43,361 bases of DNA. It comes from Gammaproteobacteria bacterium. GTDB taxonomy: Bacteria; Pseudomonadota; Gammaproteobacteria; Enterobacterales; Kangiellaceae. Position numbers and translations under genes: made by a program. The notes beneath the pieces were generated by a model. That model searched no databases, was not told the origin of the DNA, and saw nothing but the letters and a program-made list of their open reading frames with translations. Positions 1-6,955 of the stretch are shown here, piece by piece (position 1 is the stretch's first letter; the number at the start of each line of letters is the position of its first letter). The stretch spans positions 1 through 43,361 of the forward strand of contig JABXHQ010000109.1 in assembly GCA_013373545.1 (NCBI GenBank). The letters are read 5' to 3'.

Positions 1-1112
1 CCACAGAAGATGTCACCGACTCTGACGAAGCCAGTCTCGTAGCGAATGAACTAATACCATCGGCGTTGCGCGATGCGCTGAATAATTTCGTCGAGCAACT
101 CGGTAATATCGATATTTATCGGCGTGCAGCGGAAAACATCAAAGACCAAATTCAGTCCTTGGAGCATTACGATCAGCTATCGGCTTTAATTGAGCAGATT
201 GCTTCGGTGTTATTAGAAGCTGCAAACAATGAGCACGTACAGTTCGAAAGCTTTCTACAAAAACTTAATAAGCGCTTACTCAATGTCGCGTCTTATCTAA
301 ATCAAGCTGCAGTTGGACAAGAAAGTTTATTAAGCGATACTGCAAATTTAGACAAAGAGCTCACCAAAACACTCAGCGAAATTCATCAAGAAATAAGTGA
401 CACGGAAGGATTAGGTTCGCTGAAAGGTCGATTACTTTCAAGTTTTGAACATATTATTAACAGTGTTAGTCACTTTAAAGAAACTCAAAAGAATAAGGTT
501 AAAGCTTCTATTTCTGAACTGAAAATTGTGCGCGAGCAATTAGAGGTCACAGAAGAAGAAGCCGAGCGACTTAAACAAAATTTAAAAGAGCAGCGGTTTA
601 AAGCCTACAATGATCCGTTAACTTCGTTACCTAATCGATACGCTTATAATGAACGTCTCACACAAGAATATTCGCGCTGGCGGCGTTATCGCAATGCTTT
701 AAGCCTAGTCGTCTGCGACATCGATCACTTTAAGAAAATTAATGACTCTTATGGCCACCAATCTGGCGATGAAGTACTCAAAAATATTGCTAAATCGTTA
801 GAACATGGTTTGCGTGAGTCCGACTTTATTGCTCGATTTGGCGGCGAAGAATTTGTTATCTTGATGCCGGAAACCAAGCTTGCAGACGCCACCAAAGCAA
901 TTAATAAATTACGCTTGATTATTCGCGATAAACCGATCCCGATTTCTCCAGAAAAATCCATTTCCGTCACAATGTCATTTGGCGTTGCCGAATTTGAAGG
1001 CAGTGATACAGCGACAGATGTGTTCAATAAAGCTGATAAAGCTCTGTATCGAGCCAAAGAGAAAGGTCGCAATCAAGTGTGTGCTGAACGTTCACAAAAA
1101 ACGAGCGATTGA
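1..1112 (+). CDS. GGDEF diguanylate cyclase, 5' end outside window
   Basis: This gene makes the second messenger c-di-GMP from two GTP in the cytoplasm. The reading frame is open to the first base of the window, so the true start lies upstream; the TTG at 66 is only an internal candidate. No membrane segment is visible. The N-terminal part is helical and rich in Glu, Gln and Lys, with a likely coiled coil just before the catalytic domain. The GGDEF domain starts near DPLTSLPNRYAYNERL, carries the metal-binding CDIDHFKKINDSYGH segment, and has an intact active-site GGEEF. An RESD sequence lies five residues upstream of GGEEF and fits the allosteric I-site (RxxD), so product inhibition is expected. 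The soluble coiled-coil plus C-terminal GGDEF layout resembles Pseudomonas DgcP, but orthology is inferred. It converges with the next gene with an 11-bp gap. Confidence 0.93.
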   Translation, partial: TEDVTDSDEASLVANELIPSALRDALNNFVEQLGNIDIYRRAAENIKDQIQSLEHYDQLSALIEQIASVLLEAANNEHVQFESFLQKLNKRLLNVASYLNQAAVGQESLLSDTANLDKELTKTLSEIHQEISDTEGLGSLKGRLLSSFEHIINSVSHFKETQKNKVKASISELKIVREQLEVTEEEAERLKQNLKEQRFKAYNDPLTSLPNRYAYNERLTQEYSRWRRYRNALSLVVCDIDHFKKINDSYGHQSGDEVLKNIAKSLEHGLRESDFIARFGGEEFVILMPETKLADATKAINKLRLIIRDKPIPISPEKSISVTMSFGVAEFEGSDTATDVFNKADKALYRAKEKGRNQVCAERSQKTSD

Positions 1113-1123
1113 CACCTAATAAC

Positions 1124-1843
1124 TCACTGTTTTGGCTTCAATAACCCGGCCGCTTGCAGTGCATCTAAAGTATTCGAATGAAACTCGCGACGATGCAAAA
1201 CCAAAACAATCCAAAGCGCACAACCGGCAAATAAAATTGGATGAATAAACCAACCCAATACCGCCATAGCAAATGAGTATGCACGAAGCCCATGAGCAAA
1301 AGAATTATTGGCACGGGTGAGTACTTCATTAGCATTCACCACAAAGATTGACTTCTCCGTTTCGCTTGCATCATTACTTGGAGCTGCACCCAATAATACA
1401 ATGGCAAAATTGTATTGACGCACACTCCAAGCAAACTTAAAGAATGCATAAACAAAGATAAAAATGAGTACTAATAATTTCACTTCCCAACTGGCGCGGG
1501 TATTCTCAACAATAAATGGCAATGTATTGGTTAATTGTACAACTTGATCGGTCGCCCCTAAAACGGTTAGTAAGCCAGCAAGAATAAAGATCGTGGTGGA
1601 GGCAAAAAAGGTCACATTGCGCTGTAAAATACCGAGTGCTGTGACATCCGCAATACGAACTTCGCGGGTAAAAATCCGCGACATCCAAAGTCCACGGATC
1701 GAACTGAGTGATGATGCCAAGGTAGGTTGGTATTTTGCTTTTCGAGCGGCAAATCCTGCATATCCTATCCAGCAAATAGCGAACCAAAGTAACGCCAGCC
1801 AATCGGCCAAAGAAATGAAGTCAAGGAGGTTTTTCAAATGCAA
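1124..1843 (-). CDS. DUF599 family inner-membrane protein
   Basis: This is a hydrophobic protein of about 239 residues with four or five predicted membrane helices. They fall near residues 12-32, 75-100, 120-140 and 190-222. The overall pattern, including the SVRQYNFAIVLLGAAP stretch, matches the DUF599 family, whose function is not known to me. No ATG fits the start: the frame opens with TTG at 1843 or TTG at 1837. The second has the better-spaced purine-rich sequence (GGAAG) upstream, so the start is uncertain by a few codons. It is transcribed away from the DUF255 gene with only 54 bp between them, so the two promoters must be packed into that gap. Confidence 0.8.
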   Translation of the reverse strand: MHLKNLLDFISLADWLALLWFAICWIGYAGFAARKAKYQPTLASSLSSIRGLWMSRIFTREVRIADVTALGILQRNVTFFASTTIFILAGLLTVLGATDQVVQLTNTLPFIVENTRASWEVKLLVLIFIFVYAFFKFAWSVRQYNFAIVLLGAAPSNDASETEKSIFVVNANEVLTRANNSFAHGLRAYSFAMAVLGWFIHPILFAGCALWIVLVLHRREFHSNTLDALQAAGLLKPKQ

Positions 1844-1897
1844 CAGCTTCCGGTATAGTGGAACAGTTATGACTACTTTACCCTAATAGAGGTTTTC

Positions 1898-3922
1898 GTG
1901 CCAATTTTGGATCCCCACTCGCCCGCTGATCTTTCACCTCTTTATCATGCAGCGCATAAAACGGCGATTAACTGGCGACTCATGCCCACCGATAGCTTAC
2001 AGTTGCCTAAAAGTGATAAGCCCTGTTTTGTGTTTCTTGGCTACTATGAGTGCCATTGGACACGCGAAATGTTGAATAATGTTTTTCAGGACTCAAATGT
2101 CATTGAAATGCTTAATCAGAGTTTCCATTGCTATATCGTCGATCGGGAGTTTCGTACTGATGTTGATATCTGGCTACAACGTGCGGCACAGCAACTAACG
2201 CAAGATATCAATGGTTGGCCATTGTGTGCTTTTATCGATAGCCAGATAAGCCAGCCTTTTTTTATTGGTAACTATTATGAGCAACATGGCGATCAACAAA
2301 CACCAGGATTCTTAGAGCTTCTGGCCACGATATCAACTTTATGGCAAACCAATCGCGCACAAATACAAGAAACCGCGCAAGCGATTAAGTTAAATCCAAA
2401 CGAAACGCTAACCGTTGCCAAAGGCGATGAATCCATCACGGTTATTGTTGAGCACTTTATTAGCCAGGTATTAGCTGCTTTTGACGAACAATGGGGAGGC
2501 CTGAAAGGTCCGACCAAATTTCCTAATAGTGCATTACTTGAGACAATCTTAGCGATCATTATCCTTTATCGACCACCTGCATCCGAACAGTTATATCGAT
2601 TATTAATGTTAACGTCTCAGAGTATCAAAAATATCGGTTTAAATGATCACGTCGAAGGTGGTTATTTCCGTTACTGTCGAGATGGTCATTGGGGGATCCC
2701 TCATTTTGAAAAAACCCTTAATGATAATGCGGCACTATTAAACTACTTTACGTCGTTGTCGGCGTTTAATAAAGACGGCGATTATTTGCATGAGTGTTTA
2801 AGAATCTATCACTTTGTACAAGACAATCTCGCTTTAGAGGGCCATGGATATGCGTCGCTGCAAAGTGAACAATTTAATGGACTCGACCATTACCAGTCGA
2901 CTCCCAGTGGTTATACCTTTGATAAAGAGGCCATCGAGCAGCGCTTACCTAAAGAACAAATACAACTCGCCAAATTAGCATTTGGGCTTGAACAAGCACC
3001 GAACAACTTTTCTCAGTGGCACTTACAACGCTGGTATAGCACGCAGACATTAGCCGAAAAATTGGGTGTTCCGTTGAAGCAAGTCCAATGGCAAATCGAG
3101 CCGATTCGAGAACAACTAAAACTGCTTCGACAAGAAAATCTACAAGCAAGCAAAAGCACTACGATGATGTTGCATGCAAACTGTGATTACCTGCGAGGCT
3201 TAATTAACCTAAGTTATTTAGTTAATGATGAAAATTTACTTCTGCAAATTGATTCTGCAATCGAAGCTTTAAGTCGCTATTGGGATCCCCAGCACGGGCT
3301 GAATTATCCAAATCCATTGCGCGGGACTACACTGCTTGATTATGTCGCTTTAAGCTTACTGCTTTGGCAGGCGATCAAACGCCAGTGGAATAACGAGCAG
3401 TTTAATTGGTTACAGCAAGTGCTCTACTTTATTGAACAAAACTTTTATACCGGGCACCAACTACAACTTGTAACCAATACTAGCATTGCGCTTAAAGAGT
3501 CGAATATCGATCAGCAGCAAAGTAGTGTTGTAGGCCCCATAATATTTCTCTTTCAACGCTTAGGAGTATTATGTCAGAACCAATCCTGGCTTGATCTCAG
3601 CGCGCAGTTACAAGTCGATGCTTTGATCGCCGTAAACAAGGCTCCCCTAAAGTGCGCCACGACTTTACACTACCTAGCTCGTTGTGCGGCGGAACCTTTT
3701 ATCGTTGTGAGAGGGCAGCATAGCACTTGTCTACCTTGGCTTAATCAAGCTCAAGACAGTCGCTTAAAGATAGATCTCATTTATCTTCCTGATAACATTG
3801 CAGATAGCTTAGGAATCTTTCCACCTAGTAACTCTGGAGTGGCGGCATATCTTTGGAGCGCCCAAAAATGGGTCTTAACAACCGAGCAAACTGAGTTCAA
3901 ACAATGGTTTGGAGCCGATTAG
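1898..3922 (+). CDS. DUF255 / YyaL-like thioredoxin-domain protein with altered active site
   Basis: The 674-residue protein has the architecture of the YyaL/SPATA20 family: an N-terminal thioredoxin-like domain (about 1-170) followed by a long alpha/alpha-barrel region related to N-acylglucosamine 2-epimerases. Recognisable family landmarks are the CHW motif at residues 52-54, VDREFRTDVD, NGWPLCAFID, GGLKGPTKFP and the EGGYFRYCRDGHWGIPHFEK region. Members I know carry a CxxC-type CHWC sequence. Here residue 55 is Thr instead of the second Cys, so thiol-disulfide exchange at that site is unlikely. The start is GTG, preceded by TAGAGG at good spacing. No signal peptide is visible, so it is probably cytoplasmic. 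The family's biochemical role is poorly defined. Confidence 0.85.
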   Translation: MPILDPHSPADLSPLYHAAHKTAINWRLMPTDSLQLPKSDKPCFVFLGYYECHWTREMLNNVFQDSNVIEMLNQSFHCYIVDREFRTDVDIWLQRAAQQLTQDINGWPLCAFIDSQISQPFFIGNYYEQHGDQQTPGFLELLATISTLWQTNRAQIQETAQAIKLNPNETLTVAKGDESITVIVEHFISQVLAAFDEQWGGLKGPTKFPNSALLETILAIIILYRPPASEQLYRLLMLTSQSIKNIGLNDHVEGGYFRYCRDGHWGIPHFEKTLNDNAALLNYFTSLSAFNKDGDYLHECLRIYHFVQDNLALEGHGYASLQSEQFNGLDHYQSTPSGYTFDKEAIEQRLPKEQIQLAKLAFGLEQAPNNFSQWHLQRWYSTQTLAEKLGVPLKQVQWQIEPIREQLKLLRQENLQASKSTTMMLHANCDYLRGLINLSYLVNDENLLLQIDSAIEALSRYWDPQHGLNYPNPLRGTTLLDYVALSLLLWQAIKRQWNNEQFNWLQQVLYFIEQNFYTGHQLQLVTNTSIALKESNIDQQQSSVVGPIIFLFQRLGVLCQNQSWLDLSAQLQVDALIAVNKAPLKCATTLHYLARCAAEPFIVVRGQHSTCLPWLNQAQDSRLKIDLIYLPDNIADSLGIFPPSNSGVAAYLWSAQKWVLTTEQTEFKQWFGAD

Positions 3923-4037
3923 AATTGATATAAAATCACAGTAATCAAGAATTAAAAATTCGCTTACAGTTTACTCAAGAGCTAAAATTTTAGAATGTGA
4001 TAGGCTAGCGAACATTGCAACTAACGAGCATTAGAAA

Positions 4038-5243
4038 TTGAATAAGCTTCCGCTTCCCGTCTGGCTACTAACGCTGTGTTATGCGTTGATGCTTTCCGGC
4101 ACCTCTATGTTAGTTCTTATCGCCGGGATTATTGGCGAGCAAATATCACCGCTTGAATCACTTGCCACACTCCCCATCGCTTTAGCGATTATCGGAGTGG
4201 CACTTAATACTTTGCCTGCTGCATTTTTAATGAGTCGCTACGGGCGCAAACCGGTATTCATTGGCTATGGATTACTGGGTATCGCAGCCGCACTGCTCGC
4301 GGCTTATGCAATGAGTATCAATAACTTTCAATGGTTTTGTGTCGCTGCTTTCGGCATTGGTGCTGCTGCGGCCTCGGTGCAACAATATCGTTTTGCAGCG
4401 ATTGAAATGGTTTCATCACATTGGGTTGCAAAAGCCACTTCAACAATCCTACTTGGCGGAATATTAGCCGCTATCATAGGTCCAGAACTGTCGTTACTGG
4501 GAAAGAATTTAACTACAACACCCTTTGTTGGTTCATTCTTTTTACTCGCCGCAGTGTATGCGCTTGGCTTGTTAGTATTGTTTAGCATTCCTATCCATAC
4601 TTCAGTTGCGCTCGATAACACGCAATCTTCTGGCCGCCGCTTGCGCACCATTTTTTCTCAGCAACCGATTATCTTGGCGATCTTAGCCGCTGCGATCGGC
4701 TATGGGGTGATGAGTTTTATTATGACCGCAACGCCGCTTAGCATGCACAGTCATCATGGTCATAGCCTAGAACATACCAAGTGGGTTATACAGTCTCATG
4801 TAGCTGCCATGTATTTACCTTCATTGTTTTCCGGATATTTAGTAACACGATTTGGTTGCCGACGTATGATGGCGGTTGGTACTTTGCTGTATGCAGTGTG
4901 TCTAATTATCGCTTATCAATGGCAAGACTTTATTGGCTTTTGGCTAGCCTTAGTGTTACTTGGCATTGGGTGGAACTTCTTATTTGTCGCCGGCACCAGT
5001 TTGCTCGCCAGTCAATATCAAGCGCAAGAACGATTTAAAGTTCAAGCTATTAACGACTTTCTAGTGTTCGGTACTCAAGCATTGGCCGCCTTAAGTTCCG
5101 GTTGGCTTTTATTTAAGTATCACTGGCAAGGTATTTTAATGCTCTGCCTATTACCGCTCGGTGTTTTTATTTTGGCGTTGCTACTGCAGCTTGTGCAAAA
5201 CGCTTTAAGCAATAAAACGATTGTGACCGTTAAGGATAAATAA
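4038..5243 (+). CDS. MFS transporter
   Basis: This is a 401-residue, very hydrophobic protein with about 12 membrane helices, typical of the major facilitator superfamily. The loop between helices 2 and 3 carries a motif A-like SRYGRKPVF. A second, weaker copy (TRFGCRRMM) follows the MHSHHGHSLEHTKWVIQSH segment in the C-terminal half. That His-rich loop occurs in a subgroup of proton-driven MFS proteins, but I cannot assign a substrate. The chosen TTG start keeps the whole first helix; later Met codons would cut into it. Its stop overlaps the ATG of the following glutathione S-transferase gene (TAATG), so the two form an operon, perhaps for detoxification or efflux of conjugates. Confidence 0.88.
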   Translation: MNKLPLPVWLLTLCYALMLSGTSMLVLIAGIIGEQISPLESLATLPIALAIIGVALNTLPAAFLMSRYGRKPVFIGYGLLGIAAALLAAYAMSINNFQWFCVAAFGIGAAAASVQQYRFAAIEMVSSHWVAKATSTILLGGILAAIIGPELSLLGKNLTTTPFVGSFFLLAAVYALGLLVLFSIPIHTSVALDNTQSSGRRLRTIFSQQPIILAILAAAIGYGVMSFIMTATPLSMHSHHGHSLEHTKWVIQSHVAAMYLPSLFSGYLVTRFGCRRMMAVGTLLYAVCLIIAYQWQDFIGFWLALVLLGIGWNFLFVAGTSLLASQYQAQERFKVQAINDFLVFGTQALAALSSGWLLFKYHWQGILMLCLLPLGVFILALLLQLVQNALSNKTIVTVKDK

Positions 5244-5839
5244 TGATTAAAGTTTATGGAATGAGTCTTTCTGGAAATTGCTATAAGTTGAAGCTATTAC
5301 TTGAACTTTTAGCGCAGCCTTATCAATGGGTTGAAGTTGATATTTTATCAGGGGCGGCCAAGAGCAAAGAGTTTTTAACTTTAAATCCAAATGGAAAAGT
5401 ACCGCTCCTAAGTATCGATGAACGCCACTTACCAGAATCAAATGCTGGCTTATTTTATCTTGCACAAAATACATCTTGGTTTCCAACCGATCACTGGCAG
5501 CAAGCCCAAGTAATGCAGTGGCTGTTCTTCGAACAATATTCACACGAACCCGCTATAGCGGTAGCAAGGTTTATTAAAACATTTTTACCCGCAGATAACC
5601 CGCGGCAAAACGAACTTCCTGAGCTAATTACAAAAGGAAACAAAGCACTACAGGTTATGGAACAACACCTTCAAACACGCAAATGGTTCGTGGCAGAGTC
5701 ACCCAGCATTGCCGATATTGCACTATTTGCTTATACCCACGTTGCCAGTGATGGCGGTTTTGATCTTAATCCTTTTCCGGCAATAAAGCGCTGGCTTAGC
5801 CAGGTTAAACAGTTACCGCATTTTGTTCCGATGGTTTAA
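5243..5839 (+). CDS. glutathione S-transferase family protein
   Basis: The 198-residue cytoplasmic protein has the two-domain GST fold. The N-terminal thioredoxin-like half contains the G-site elements NPNGKVPLL (cis-Pro) and LPESNAG (usually ESxAI). The helical C-terminal half contains SIADIALFAYTHVA, the N-capping box common to GSTs. A Ser-Gly-Asn sequence near residues 10-12 (MSLSGNCYKLKLLLEL) sits where the catalytic Ser or Cys of theta- or beta-like GSTs lies. The substrate is unknown. It is translationally coupled to the MFS gene by the overlapping stop/start. A hairpin follows 26 bp after the stop. Confidence 0.88.
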   Translation: MIKVYGMSLSGNCYKLKLLLELLAQPYQWVEVDILSGAAKSKEFLTLNPNGKVPLLSIDERHLPESNAGLFYLAQNTSWFPTDHWQQAQVMQWLFFEQYSHEPAIAVARFIKTFLPADNPRQNELPELITKGNKALQVMEQHLQTRKWFVAESPSIADIALFAYTHVASDGGFDLNPFPAIKRWLSQVKQLPHFVPMV

Positions 5840-5865
5840 TCTCGAGAATCAAAAAGCCGTGATAA

Positions 5866-5892
5866 ATTGCCCGCAAAACAACGGCGGGCAAT
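5866..5892. terminator. hairpin between convergent genes, possible terminator
   Basis: A perfect 9-bp inverted repeat, attgcccgc / gcgggcaat, has a 9-nt loop. It lies between the GST stop and the stop of the convergent small secreted-protein gene. A short T-rich stretch follows on the minus strand (TTTATC) but not on the plus strand. It is therefore best read as the minus-strand gene's terminator. Confidence 0.5.
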
Positions 5893-5903
5893 CGACGAAC
5901 TAA

Positions 5904-6329
5904 TTAATGGAAACCTTCATAGTGTGCGGTAGCTTGCACAGTAGAAAATGTATTGTTTGATAAATCGAGAACATCAGCACTCAAACGTAAGGTTTGGTAT
6001 TGGCGAATCGGTAGCGAACAACTTTTAGATGAGCTGCTGCATCGCGAATCTGACCAATAAACACGATAGTTTGAAGAGGGGCCACCGTCAATTTGAAAGA
6101 ACGCAGTGGTGGTGCGTGCAAATCCGGCTGAGAAACAATTCGGCGAACCCCAATTATCCCACGCAGGTGTGTCCACGAGACACTTCATAGAAGCGGTTAA
6201 AGATTGAATTTGTGGTGCGTTTAACGCTTCCTCAACTTCTGGTACAAGCAGTTCTTTTCCTTTAGCTGAAACAACAGATGAAATTAAACATACTGAGGCT
6301 ATCGCAGCCATCTTGATTTTCATTTTCAT
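5904..6329 (-). CDS. small secreted protein with four cysteines, unknown family
   Basis: I do not recognise the family. The 141-residue product starts with a basic, then hydrophobic signal peptide ending near VSA (about residue 22), so the mature protein of about 119 residues is exported. It holds four cysteines (KCLVD, NCFSAG, SRCSSSSKSC), enough for two disulfides, and is rich in Ser and Thr with alternating beta-prone segments. The start is supported by AAGGAG seven bases upstream. The promoter TTTACA-18-TAGGAT and a leader hairpin lie just upstream (separate entries). It is monocistronic, between two convergent or divergent units. It could be a periplasmic or extracellular small beta-fold protein; no function is proposed. 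Confidence 0.72.
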   Translation of the reverse strand: MKMKIKMAAIASVCLISSVVSAKGKELLVPEVEEALNAPQIQSLTASMKCLVDTPAWDNWGSPNCFSAGFARTTTAFFQIDGGPSSNYRVYWSDSRCSSSSKSCSLPIRQYQTLRLSADVLDLSNNTFSTVQATAHYEGFH

Positions 6330-6351
6330 TTTTTCTCCTTATTAAAAATTA

Positions 6352-6377
6352 GCGAAACATCGAAGGTGACGTTTCGC
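6352..6377 (-). promoter_or_regulatory. 5'-UTR stem-loop of the small secreted-protein gene
   Basis: A 10-bp stem (one G-U pair) with a 6-nt loop lies at 6352-6361 / 6368-6377. It falls immediately downstream of the predicted promoter, so it would sit at the very 5' end of the mRNA, about 25 nt before the ribosome-binding site. Such 5'-terminal hairpins are known to protect transcripts such as ompA from decay. A protein-bound operator is the alternative. Confidence 0.45.
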
Positions 6378-6382
6378 GTTTT

Positions 6383-6412
6383 ATCCTAAAGCAAGATTTT
6401 TTTTAATGTAAA
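6383..6412 (-). promoter_or_regulatory. sigma70-type promoter of the small secreted-protein gene
   Basis: On the minus strand, TTTACA (6407-6412) and TAGGAT (6383-6388) are separated by 18 bp. This would start transcription near 6376 and give a leader of about 47 nt. The surrounding DNA is A/T-rich. Confidence 0.5.
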
Positions 6413-6488
6413 GAAAATCAAAATCTCAAATTGCAAGTCTTTGAAAAAAGCGATATCGCAGTTATAAATTTACACTTTTTGAAATCGA

Positions 6489-6527
6489 GATAAAAGAAAG
6501 CCTCCAAGACGCTAGCACGCTGGAGGC
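6489..6527 (-). terminator. Rho-independent terminator of the polA-lipoprotein unit or sRNA
   Basis: The stem GCCTCCA/TGGAGGC (6500-6506 with 6521-6527) has a 14-nt loop and is followed on the minus strand by TTTCTTTTATC. It is the first terminator after polA and the lipoprotein gene. Confidence 0.75.
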
Positions 6528-6643
6528 AATGTGAATTCAGCTTGGGGAAACTGAATCCAAGTTCCCGCTTAAGAAGGAGGGTTTTGCGGGAAGACACCAT
6601 CAATGGCGTCTACCCATTAAGACGTTTCATAGGAGAAAAGGTT
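6489..6643 (-). ncRNA. candidate structured sRNA or structured 3' UTR downstream of polA
   Basis: Read on the minus strand, this non-coding stretch holds consecutive hairpins. They are CGTCT/AGACG (6607-6624, sharing bases with its neighbour), GACGCCA/TGGTGTC (6593-6610), TTCCCGC/GCGGGAA (6562-6592), ATTCAG/CTGAAT (6535-6556) and a terminator (6500-6527). The 17-nt loop of the third hairpin contains CCCTCCTTC, complementary to a Shine-Dalgarno sequence; the fourth loop is TTTCCCC. A weak promoter, TTGCCA-17-AAGTAT, lies at 6650-6678. Spot 42 (spf) and Pseudomonas ErsA also lie downstream of polA, but here a lipoprotein gene intervenes and I see no clear sequence match. On the plus strand the same region shows several GGA triplets, so a CsrA-binding RNA is an alternative, though no plus-strand terminator is seen. 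Confidence 0.42.
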
Positions 6644-6669
6644 TCTTCAATACTTGTAAAAAAATGTTT

Positions 6670-6954
6670 CTATGGCAAGGGTTTCACAGCAATGATGTTA
6701 AACGGCGTACAAGTACCTTTGGTAATGCGTTCAAACACTAACAACACACTTTGCCCACGATTGACTTTGAACTCTATTCGCGATGCAGGGACGGTGTAAA
6801 CCTCGTCACCCGCAATCAACTCAACCATCGCTTCCTTGCGTTCACCAACAACCACGGGTTGGCTAAAAGTTTGATATTCGCAAGGGCCGCCGACCTTATC
6901 TTTGCAACCCACAAGTAGCCAACCAATTAACAGTACACTCAACCAAACTTTCAT
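6670..6954 (-). CDS. small lipoprotein, translationally coupled to polA
   Basis: The 94-residue product begins MKVWLSVLLIGWLLVGCKDK, a lipoprotein signal peptide with lipobox LVGC, so Cys17 should be lipidated and the rest periplasmic. The mature part has two further cysteines (GPCEYQ, KGTCTPF) that could form one disulfide. I do not recognise the family. The ATG at 6954 is chosen because it comes one base after the polA stop (TAATATG) and because the signal peptide starts there. A longer frame opens upstream but would place coding sequence inside polA. GAGG within the last polA codons can serve as ribosome-binding site. Coupling to polA suggests shared transcription rather than shared function. 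Confidence 0.75.
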   Translation of the reverse strand: MKVWLSVLLIGWLLVGCKDKVGGPCEYQTFSQPVVVGERKEAMVELIAGDEVYTVPASRIEFKVNRGQSVLLVFERITKGTCTPFNIIAVKPLP

Positions 6955-6955
6955 A

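Noticed and set aside
6489-6643. Riboswitch on the plus strand
   Set aside because: No cobalamin, TPP, glycine or other recognisable core, and no plus-strand gene starts downstream; the terminator faces the minus strand.
6542-6799. 85-codon plus-strand frame
   Set aside because: It runs across the hairpins and antisense to the lipoprotein gene, has no family signal, and starts inside a stem-loop.
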